In this document: one piece after another, positions 1 through 4,892 of the stretch
How the letters are laid out: every line of letters starts with the position of its first letter
How positions within the stretch are numbered: position 1 is the stretch's first letter
Assembly: GCA_020201235.1 (NCBI GenBank)
Contig: JAIVHD010000046.1
Span: 1-5,750, forward strand
Direction of reading: 5' to 3'
Length of the DNA stretch: 5,750 nucleotides
Origin: Lysobacteraceae bacterium
GTDB taxonomy: Bacteria; Pseudomonadota; Gammaproteobacteria; Xanthomonadales; Wenzhouxiangellaceae
Made by a program: the position numbers and the translations under genes
The notes under the pieces: generated by a model
Databases searched by the model: none
Told to the model about the DNA's origin: nothing
The model's input: the letters and a program-made list of their open reading frames with translations, nothing else

Positions 1-115
1 TGGGCTGCGTTGCACTCGCTTGAATTGGCTCGGGCCAGTCCTGCGCTTGCGCGCCTTGCCCACAACGCTTGTGCGACGGCTGAGTGTTACCTAATTAGCC
101 GCATGGCCCACTAGC

Positions 116-228
116 AGCCTGTCGGACTTAACGCTGATCTACTGCGGAAAAGCCGGATTGGGGTTGGGTCGAAAAATCTGGCTCCAACCGGCCTTTCCCT
201 CGCTACGATCGGTTCAGCCCGACAGGCT
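116..228. mobile_element. MITE-like 113-bp near-palindromic element
   Basis: The ends are exact 10-bp inverted repeats: AGCCTGTCGG at 116-125 and CCGACAGGCT at 219-228. Inward the arms keep matching with small gaps: GGAAAAGCCGGATTGG on the left against GGAAAGGCCGGTTGG read from the right, leaving a centre of roughly 20-25 bases. The whole can fold into one long imperfect hairpin. It encodes nothing. This architecture fits a non-autonomous transposable element (MITE) or another multi-copy intergenic repeat. I see no convincing target-site duplication at the borders, and I cannot assign a parent insertion sequence. Confidence 0.5.
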
Positions 229-301
229 CCTCGGAGCGATGGTTTAAACGCCGGGCCGGGGTTGCATCAATTTTCGGGGCGATGGGCTCGAACCCGATCG
301 C

Positions 302-316
302 TGGCCGAATCGGCCA
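302..316. repeat. 15-bp palindrome TGGCCGA-A-TCGGCCA
   Basis: Perfect 7-base arms around one central base in a stretch with no gene. Such a short-axis palindrome could be a protein-binding site; nothing nearby indicates which protein, and GC-rich DNA gives such matches at some rate by chance. Confidence 0.4.
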
Positions 317-328
317 AACCGAGCCGTT

Positions 329-349
329 GACCGGGCGCTCCGCCCAGTC
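329..349 (-). terminator. Stable hairpin downstream of the lysine-rich gene
   Basis: Arms of nine bases (329-337 and 341-349) around a three-base loop. On the minus-strand RNA all nine pairs can form, one being a U-G wobble. It is about 80 bases past the small gene's stop. What follows (AACGGCTCGG) is not U-rich, so termination is only possible, not shown. Confidence 0.22.
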
Positions 350-429
350 ACGCCCTCAATCGGCGGTTATCGATCCGCCGGGCGAGTGGGCTTGGGGCCA
401 TTGGCCGGGCCGCTTCCGAGCAGCTGTAA

Positions 430-528
430 TCAGCTTTTCTTGGCGGCCTTTTCGGCGCGCTTTTCTTTCAGCGTTTTGGCCGGTTTTTTCTTATCTTCTT
501 TTTTCTTCGTGTCTCTGCCCTTGCTCAT
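430..528 (-). CDS. Small lysine-rich hypothetical protein (32 aa)
   Basis: A 32-residue protein starting MSKGRDTKKK and ending EKAAKKS. Thirteen lysines and two arginines against five acidic residues make it strongly basic; there is no hydrophobic segment, so it should be soluble and cytoplasmic, probably disordered or helical (the TLKEKRAEKAAKK part could form an amphipathic or charged helix). It resembles, from memory, short MSKG-K-rich/KTxKEKRA hypothetical proteins of proteobacteria whose function is unknown; binding to nucleic acid or ribosomes is a guess from charge alone. Start choice is firm: ATG with AGGAG six bases before it. The lysine codons make this the most A-rich stretch in an otherwise GC-rich region, which is expected from composition and not proof of transfer. 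It lies 110 bases after the DUF4388-like stop on the same strand, probably as its own unit. Confidence 0.72.
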   Translation of the reverse strand: MSKGRDTKKKEDKKKPAKTLKEKRAEKAAKKS

Positions 529-534
529 CTTGAT

Positions 535-539
535 CTCCT
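535..539 (-). promoter_or_regulatory. Strong Shine-Dalgarno of the lysine-rich small gene
   Basis: AGGAG on the minus strand is followed by ATCAAG and then ATG at 528, a spacing of six bases. It is among the best ribosome binding sites in the window and is the main argument that the very short downstream frame is translated. Confidence 0.75.
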
Positions 540-569
540 GTAAGGGTTGCGGGTGAACAACGTTCTGTA

Positions 570-575
570 ATCATA
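570..575 (-). promoter_or_regulatory. Possible -10 box for the lysine-rich small gene
   Basis: TATGAT on the minus strand differs from TATAAT at one base and lies 41 bases before the ATG at 528. The hexamer 17 bases upstream is GCGCTG, a poor -35, so promoter identity rests on one element only. Confidence 0.22.
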
Positions 576-580
576 GACCG

Positions 581-605
581 ATCGCGCGTGCGCAGCGCGA
601 TTTTG
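581..605 (+). terminator. Terminator-like hairpin with T-run, plus orientation
   Basis: Perfect 7-base arms (ATCGCGC at 581-587, GCGCGAT at 595-601) enclose a 7-base loop and are followed by TTTTG on the plus strand. No plus-strand gene leads into it. On the minus strand it lies between the DUF4388-like gene and the lysine-rich gene and lacks a U-run after the stem. It may be chance, a weak antisense terminator, or a palindromic operator next to the -10-like site. Confidence 0.25.
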
Positions 606-638
606 TGTATGCGGTCCGGCCCGCGGGCCAGCCCAGAC

Positions 639-1103
639 TTAATCCTTGACCACCTGGCCGCGATAAATCCGCTTGGGCTTGTGCACCGCACGTGCTGCGT
701 TGTCAAGCGCTTGCGGGTCGCTGTCGCCAACTTCAGAACCACGGTAAACGCGTTCGCCGCCTGCCGGTTTGGAAGCGGCAGGCGGCGAGTCTTTGCGATC
801 GGCCGGGTCGCCGCGGCGAAACCCCAGTTTCCCGAAGATATCGGTGTCCGGTCCAATGCCGGCTCGGCTCCCGAGCGGCAGATTGATGTTTTCCTCGAAG
901 CGGCCGCGCTCGATGATCAGGTCATTGAGAATTTCAGCGACCGCCGCGCCCTTGACCGGGCCATAGGACATCGCGATGATTCTGCCGGCCTCGAATACGA
1001 TGTTGCAGGCTTTATTCTGTCGGGTGGATAAAAACAGCGTGCCGGTTTTTTCATCGCGGCAAAGCCCGATGATTTGCGCCAGTACTTCGGTATTTTCGAG
1101 CAT
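639..1103 (-). CDS. DUF4388-like protein with twin YRG motifs in a flexible tail
   Basis: A 154-aa protein without signal peptide or membrane segment, so probably cytoplasmic. Residues 1-73 resemble the DUF4388 (PATAN-like) fold: TGTLFLSTRQ, then NIVFEAGRIIAMSYG, then GAAVAEILNDLI and ERGRFEENI, matching the family pattern of G-x-L, input strand, G-x-I-x-A, G-x-x-A and G-x-F. These domains are often found with two-component or gliding/motility regulators and are thought to mediate protein contacts; their biochemical role is poorly known. Residues 96-154 are polar and low-complexity (proline, lysine, aspartate) and carry two similar segments, ERVYRGSEVGD (117-127) and KRIYRGQVVKD (144-154), the second forming the C-terminus. 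The ATG at 1103 is chosen over a TTG at 1124 because AAGGGA lies 9 bases before it, inside the TTG-started extension. The gene is 66 bases after the GGT-like stop, same strand; no functional link is evident. Confidence 0.75.
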   Translation of the reverse strand: MLENTEVLAQIIGLCRDEKTGTLFLSTRQNKACNIVFEAGRIIAMSYGPVKGAAVAEILNDLIIERGRFEENINLPLGSRAGIGPDTDIFGKLGFRRGDPADRKDSPPAASKPAGGERVYRGSEVGDSDPQALDNAARAVHKPKRIYRGQVVKD

Positions 1104-1112
1104 TTGAGCGGA

Positions 1113-1118
1113 TCCCTT
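1113..1118 (-). promoter_or_regulatory. Shine-Dalgarno site deciding the DUF4388-like start
   Basis: AAGGGA (minus strand, within GAGAAAGGGAT) is followed by nine bases and then ATG at 1103. It falls within the codons that a TTG start at 1124 would translate, so it argues for the shorter protein. Confidence 0.6.
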
Positions 1119-1145
1119 TCTCAATGGTTCGGTGTACGTCGTCCG

Positions 1146-1169
1146 GCCCGGTGACGGATATCATCGGGC
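1146..1169 (-). terminator. Hairpin just after the GGT-like stop codon
   Basis: An inverted repeat of 9-base arms (1146-1154 and 1161-1169) with a 6-base loop directly abuts the TAA stop. On the minus-strand RNA eight of nine pairs form, with one A-C mismatch; on the plus strand that position is a G-U pair. There is no following U-run, so a classical intrinsic terminator is not supported; it may be an mRNA-end stabiliser or chance. Confidence 0.25.
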
Positions 1170-3071
1170 TTACCAGGCAATGCCGTAATCCTCGCCGTAG
1201 TCGCTGGCGCCGCCTTGCATGGTTCCGGTTTCGTGATCGAACCAGATTGCTGTGGTCGGGTTGTATACACGCTCGACCACTTCGACGTCATAGCCCATGC
1301 GGCGCAACTGGTCGATGCTGTACGGCAGCAGCCGATCGGGAACCTGGAGACGCCCCGGCTCGGCCTGGTGCGCGCCAAAGGAGCTTTGCATCTGGTAGCT
1401 GAGAACATGACCGCGGCCCTCGGCGGCTTGTTGCACATTCATGCCGAAATCGATCATGTTGAGAAAAAATTGCAGCAGGTTCTGGTCCTGGGTGTCGCCG
1501 CCCTGGACCGAGAACGCGATCAAGGGCTTGCCGTCCTTCAAGGCCAGGCTGGGCGTCAGCGTCACGCGCGGGCGCTTACCGGGCGCAACCACGTTATAGG
1601 GGTTTAAAGCCTCATCGAGCACAAAGCTTTGCATGCGCTGGCTCAAGCCGATGCCCGATCGGCCGGCAATGAAGGCTGGAATCCAGCCCCCCGACGGCGT
1701 GACCGAAACGACCCAGCCCTCGGCATCGGCCGCCTGAATCGAGGTTGTGCCGGCCTTGAAGCCCTGCTCGTGCGTCATCAGCGAGGCCTGCTGGAAGCCT
1801 TCGACGCCAGCCGCCTCGGCTTCGGGCGGTACCGGCGTCCAGGCCCGGCGCAGAAGTTCGAACGGATTGCTTTCTCCCTGAAACGGGTAGGGGTCTCCCG
1901 GTTTCAGGTCGGTCAGGTTGCGCTCGGGCACGATCAGCTTGCGCCGCTCGGCCGCGTAGTCCTTTGAAAGCAGTCCGTGGATCGGCTCGGCCGGCGGCAT
2001 GTACGGGTCGCCGTAATAGAAGTCACGGTCGGCGAAGCTCAGGTTCATGGCCTGGTACAGCGTATGAATGTAGCGCGTCGAGTTGTAGCCCATGGCGTTC
2101 AGGTCGAAGCCTTCCAGGATGTTGAGCGCCTGCAGCAAAACCGGACCCTGGGTCCAGGTGGTCAGCTTGTAGACCTCCACGCCGCGGTAATTGGTGCTGA
2201 CCGGCTGCTCGATCCTGACTTCCCAGTCGGCCAGATCCTGTAGCGTGAACAGGCCGCCGTGCTCGCGCGTCGCGCGCACGATTTCCTCGGCGATGTCGCC
2301 CTTGTAAAAACGGTCGTAGGCCGCGTAAATGGCCTGCTTGCGGCTTTTACCCGCGTCCAGCGCGGCGCGTTCGGTTTCGACCAGTTTCTCCAGCGTGGCC
2401 TTCAGTTCAGGTTGGCGAAAAATTTCACCCGCACGCGGCGCGGCCCGTGCCGATTCGTCTTCGGCGTCCAGGTGCGGCAGAAAAACCCGGGTCGAGTCGG
2501 GCCAGCGTTGCAGCACGTCGCGGCGGCGCTCGATGTTGTCGGCCTGGCTTTGTTCGATCGGATAGCCCCCGGCCATCTCGATGGCAGGGGCCAGCACCTC
2601 GGCCAGACTGAGCTTGCCGTACTCAGCAACCATCACCATCAGGCCGCCCGGCGTGCCCGGTGTCACCGCAGCAAGCGGGCCGAATTCGGGCGGATATTGC
2701 ATGCCCTGGTCGCGGAAGAACTCAGGCGTGGCCCCTGTGGGCGCAACGCCGAGGGCGTTGATGCCAACAACCTTGCCGGTTTTGGGGTTGTAGATCAAGG
2801 CTTGGGTTTCGCCGCCCCAGCCGAGCGTATCCCACATGGTCGAGGTGGCCGCCAGCATGGCCGCGGCCGCATCCACCGCGTTACCGCCGCGCTGGAAGGT
2901 CATCGCACCGGCGCTCGCGCCCAGCGGCTTGCCGGTGATCGCAACCCAGTGCTGGCCGTGCAGGATCGGGCGGCCGTTCTGCTGCGCATGGCCAATGCCG
3001 GTGGCCGTCACAATCAACGCAAGGGCAAGGCCGGCGGCGCGCGGGAAAACACAACAGAATCGGGAAAGCAT
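1170..3071 (-). CDS. Exported gamma-glutamyltransferase-superfamily protein (Ntn hydrolase), divergent
   Basis: A 633-aa precursor of the GGT family: N-terminal-nucleophile hydrolases that self-cleave into two subunits. ATG at 3071 is preferred because it gives a compact signal peptide (residues 1-29, ending GIGHA before QQNG); an ATG at 3104 adds 11 residues. Family marks: GGNAVDAAAAM, TPGTPGGL, and the cleavage/catalytic site KAGTTSIQAAD with T442 as predicted nucleophile, giving a large subunit of about 29-441 and a small one of 442-633, normal sizes. The oxyanion pair is kept (VQGGD, G524-G525). However, residues that bind the gamma-glutamyl group in E. coli GGT are changed: Arg114 is Leu107 (NALGVAP), Gln430/Asp433 are Arg479/Ser482, and Ser462/Ser463 are Val503/Thr504. 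Classical glutathione hydrolysis is therefore doubtful; another amide or acyl substrate is likelier. It lies 58 bases after the thioredoxin-like gene and could be co-transcribed or use the promoter-like site between them. Confidence 0.92.
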   Translation of the reverse strand: MLSRFCCVFPRAAGLALALIVTATGIGHAQQNGRPILHGQHWVAITGKPLGASAGAMTFQRGGNAVDAAAAMLAATSTMWDTLGWGGETQALIYNPKTGKVVGINALGVAPTGATPEFFRDQGMQYPPEFGPLAAVTPGTPGGLMVMVAEYGKLSLAEVLAPAIEMAGGYPIEQSQADNIERRRDVLQRWPDSTRVFLPHLDAEDESARAAPRAGEIFRQPELKATLEKLVETERAALDAGKSRKQAIYAAYDRFYKGDIAEEIVRATREHGGLFTLQDLADWEVRIEQPVSTNYRGVEVYKLTTWTQGPVLLQALNILEGFDLNAMGYNSTRYIHTLYQAMNLSFADRDFYYGDPYMPPAEPIHGLLSKDYAAERRKLIVPERNLTDLKPGDPYPFQGESNPFELLRRAWTPVPPEAEAAGVEGFQQASLMTHEQGFKAGTTSIQAADAEGWVVSVTPSGGWIPAFIAGRSGIGLSQRMQSFVLDEALNPYNVVAPGKRPRVTLTPSLALKDGKPLIAFSVQGGDTQDQNLLQFFLNMIDFGMNVQQAAEGRGHVLSYQMQSSFGAHQAEPGRLQVPDRLLPYSIDQLRRMGYDVEVVERVYNPTTAIWFDHETGTMQGGASDYGEDYGIAW

Positions 3072-3099
3072 GTGCGTACTCTGGCCGGAATCAGCCCCG

Positions 3100-3139
3100 A
3101 GCATAGCAAGAGCGGCTGTGAAAATACAGTCAAATACAG
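3100..3139 (-). promoter_or_regulatory. Possible promoter with tandem repeat upstream of the GGT-like gene
   Basis: On the minus strand an extended -10-like TGC-TATGCT lies at 3108-3100, about 28 bases before the preferred ATG at 3071. Upstream, the 8-mer CTGTATTT occurs twice (3139-3132 and 3129-3122), exactly 10 bp apart and so on the same face of the helix, across the end of the thioredoxin-like gene. A TTGACT hexamer at 3133-3128 is 22 bases from the -10, too far for a standard -35. Together these suggest a regulated promoter giving the GGT-like gene its own transcript, but each element alone could be chance. Confidence 0.3.
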
Positions 3140-3684
3140 CTCTTTGAGCCGTCTAATTCCAGATTATGGAGCCACGCCTGCAGGGTTTCGGGCTGGAGCA
3201 GGCCGCTAATCGCGCGGACGCCTCCGCAGCCATCGTACAGATAGCTGCGCGGGAGTTCGCCGCGCCAGGCGGGGTCGATGGCGTAACGAATTGGATCGGC
3301 AAAGTCGCTGGCAAACGACCACCTTCGAATGCCGTCCAGCGCATAACCGGCCAGCGCTTCGAGCACCACGGATCGCTGGTCGAGGAAGTCGGTTGAGACC
3401 AGTTCGACCGCGACACGCGGGTGCTTGCGGCTGAACTCGCCGAGCAGTTTTAATTCGTGCCGGCAGGGCTCGCAGTAGACCGACCACAAGGCCACGATAT
3501 ACGGTCGACCGGCATGCTGTTGGGCCAGCCGGGACGGGCTATTGATGTCGAATTCGACCAGCGCTGTTTCGGCCCTGGCTGACAGCGCTGCGGTCAAGGC
3601 GATTGCGACGACCAGTGTTGCCAATCGCATTGCCAACGGCGCTAACAGAGCGGGTCCTGGCGTTGTGCGGTGGCGAAACATCAT
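3130..3684 (-). CDS. Exported thioredoxin/TlpA-like protein (CEPC active site)
   Basis: A 184-aa thiol-disulfide protein expected in the periplasm. Residues 19-38 (MRLATLVVAIALTAALSARA) look like a signal peptide or membrane anchor. The active site is WSVYCEPC (C71, C74) followed by RHEL, very like TlpA/ResA proteins; ELPRSYLYD supplies the cis-proline (P145) that faces the active site. Two further cysteines, C153 and C183, are extra. The first of two adjacent ATG codons overlaps the propeller stop as ATGA, so coupled translation fits this start even though the Shine-Dalgarno is weak. An alternative ATG at 3630-3628 (residue 19) would give a more standard signal peptide and cannot be excluded. 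A much longer open frame running upstream is a shadow of the propeller gene. Family members reduce disulfides or metal-binding cysteines; the Cys-rich propeller encoded just upstream is an obvious candidate partner, which is inference. Confidence 0.87.
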   Translation of the reverse strand: MMFRHRTTPGPALLAPLAMRLATLVVAIALTAALSARAETALVEFDINSPSRLAQQHAGRPYIVALWSVYCEPCRHELKLLGEFSRKHPRVAVELVSTDFLDQRSVVLEALAGYALDGIRRWSFASDFADPIRYAIDPAWRGELPRSYLYDGCGGVRAISGLLQPETLQAWLHNLELDGSKSCI

Positions 3685-4892
3685 GGCAGGGTCAGCACCC
3701 GATGGGGCTCTTCCAGTGTGTGCCAGTAGGCATGAAACCGGCCGTTGCGGACCAGAAGCTGTGGTTGGGCCGATTGGTTGGTCGTTGTCGCGAGCAGGGT
3801 ATCGCTCCAGGTCTGGCCGCGGTCGCTGGAGCGAGAGCCCCAGAGCTGCATCCCGGCCCCATTGAATTCGCGCCAGACCAGTGCGATTTCTGAACCCGCC
3901 ACGGCAATGTCGGCATGCTCGGCGCGCTCGCCGCCGATGCGGCGGCGAGCGATCGGCGCGCCGCCGCGCTCGAGCCGACCGTAGAAAACGCCGCTGTTTT
4001 CCGGCCCCAGGGTAAACCAGACCGCATGCAATTGGTCGCGGTCGTCGATCGCCAGCGAAGGTCCGTGGTGCGGACAGGCATCGACGGCCCACTGGTCGAA
4101 TGTTGCGCGATGCGTCGGCCCGCTGCTCCCGTCCGGGTTCATGCGCGCCAGGGCGTGGTCGCGGATGTTGGGCTCGAAAATGTGGCGCCAGAAAGCCAGC
4201 ACGCCGTCGCCATCGGCCTGGGTGGCAATCCGGCAGCATTCGCAGCTGTGCTCTGTCAGCCGATAGTCGCCACGAAAGCTCGCGCCGCGATCGTCGGACA
4301 CGGCAAAGTACACGGCCGCACCGCGATAGGGCTGGTCCGCCGCTTTGGCCAGTTCAAGGTCGCGCTTGTCAATCCAGGCGATGAAAATCCGACCGTCTTT
4401 GGTGACTTCAATGGCATCGAAGCGGTGCGTGATCTGCTGGCGGTCGGCATGAACGGTGATTGGCGGGCTCCAGCTGCGGCCTTGATCGAGCGAGCGACTG
4501 AAACGGATTTCGCCGGTGAACGGGCGCTCCAGCGGGCGGGTCCAGGTGACGTAGAGTTCGCCGTCGCCGCCAACGGCAATCTTCGGGCGCGAATCTCCGG
4601 TGGCCGAAACCGGCTCGGGTTCGGGGTTGACGACGACCGCCTCCGACCAGTTGCCGCCGAAGTCCTTGGAGCGCCGCACGCGCACATGCTCTGGCGTGGC
4701 GTCAACGGCCCACAAAACGCCGTCGGAGTCGAAGGTCGCCGAGGCGTTGATGTTGGCCCGGCCGCCTTGGGCAAGGCTGTTCGCGGCGGGCAGGCTGATC
4801 AGAACCAGAATCGTCAGGGCCGGCCACAGCCCGCACGCCTTGGCGACTCGAGCCGGGCCGGCGTGCCGAAACCGAGGCGCGTTTAATTTCAC
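3681..4892 (-). CDS. Secreted sialidase-like (BNR/Asp-box) beta-propeller protein with Cys/His cluster
   Basis: A 403-aa exported protein. Residues about 20-41 form a hydrophobic signal segment ending ANSLA before QGG, after a basic N-terminus. Four Asp boxes (S-x-D-x-G-x-x-W/F) start at S75, S134, S199 and S355, which marks a sialidase-superfamily beta-propeller. I do not see the RIP motif or a clear arginine triad of true sialidases, so enzymatic sialidase activity is doubtful. Unusual for the fold is a cluster of potential metal or redox ligands: H215, C217, C219, C220 (HSCECC), then C273, H275, H276 (CPHHGP). The start is GTG, chosen because a GGAGG sequence sits 7 bases upstream, the codon overlaps the receptor's stop (GTGA), and it yields an intact signal peptide. 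Its own stop overlaps the next gene's ATG (ATGA). Between a TonB receptor and a thioredoxin-like protein, a role in binding or processing a periplasmic ligand or metal is plausible. Fold call strong, function inferred. Confidence 0.88.
   Translation of the reverse strand: MKLNAPRFRHAGPARVAKACGLWPALTILVLISLPAANSLAQGGRANINASATFDSDGVLWAVDATPEHVRVRRSKDFGGNWSEAVVVNPEPEPVSATGDSRPKIAVGGDGELYVTWTRPLERPFTGEIRFSRSLDQGRSWSPPITVHADRQQITHRFDAIEVTKDGRIFIAWIDKRDLELAKAADQPYRGAAVYFAVSDDRGASFRGDYRLTEHSCECCRIATQADGDGVLAFWRHIFEPNIRDHALARMNPDGSSGPTHRATFDQWAVDACPHHGPSLAIDDRDQLHAVWFTLGPENSGVFYGRLERGGAPIARRRIGGERAEHADIAVAGSEIALVWREFNGAGMQLWGSRSSDRGQTWSDTLLATTTNQSAQPQLLVRNGRFHAYWHTLEEPHRVLTLP

Larger units (their letters stand above)
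1..429. other. Gene-free stretch holding repeats and hairpins
   Basis: No open frame here has a ribosome binding site, a recognisable protein or coding-like composition. A plus-strand frame is open from the left edge to a TAG at 112-114 (37 codons); it could be the tail of a gene outside the window but is short enough to be chance. The stretch contains the 113-bp inverted-repeat element, a 15-bp palindrome at 302-316, a hairpin at 329-349 and a further 6-base-arm hairpin at 361-380 (CGGCGG / CCGCCG with 8-base loop). Confidence 0.6.

Noticed and set aside
1..114. Plus-strand open frame running in from the left edge to a TAG
   Set aside because: Only 37 codons, no recognisable protein, and third-position GC looks lower than in the clear genes; cannot be told from chance without the sequence to the left.
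284..295. GGGCTCGAACCC, resembling a tRNA T-arm (GGTTCGA core on the minus strand)
   Set aside because: No acceptor stem, anticodon arm or CCA end can be built around it on either strand.
282..533. Plus-strand open frame of 83 codons
   Set aside because: No ribosome binding site; its second half is antisense to the lysine-rich gene, which has a much better translation signal.
1104..1124. TTG start giving a seven-residue longer DUF4388-like protein
   Set aside because: The Shine-Dalgarno AAGGGA lies inside this extension and is correctly spaced for the ATG at 1103.
3116..3129. CTGT-N6-ACAG dyad resembling a LexA (SOS) box
   Set aside because: LexA boxes of this type need an 8-base spacer; here it is six. 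The tandem direct repeat explains the sequence better.
2259..3209. Long plus-strand open frame (316 codons) opposite the GGT-like gene
   Set aside because: Exact antisense shadow of a recognised family gene; the translation is Arg/Gly/Ala-rich with no family resemblance, as GC-rich coding DNA often produces.
3685..4239. Upstream extension of the thioredoxin-like frame
   Set aside because: The extra 185 codons lie inside the propeller gene in another frame and give an Arg/Pro-rich sequence with no domain; the ATGA start at 3684 is better.
3915..4886. Long plus-strand open frame (323 codons) opposite the propeller gene
   Set aside because: Lies wholly antisense to the Asp-box protein, whose motifs and overlaps are convincing; the plus-strand product matches nothing I recognise.
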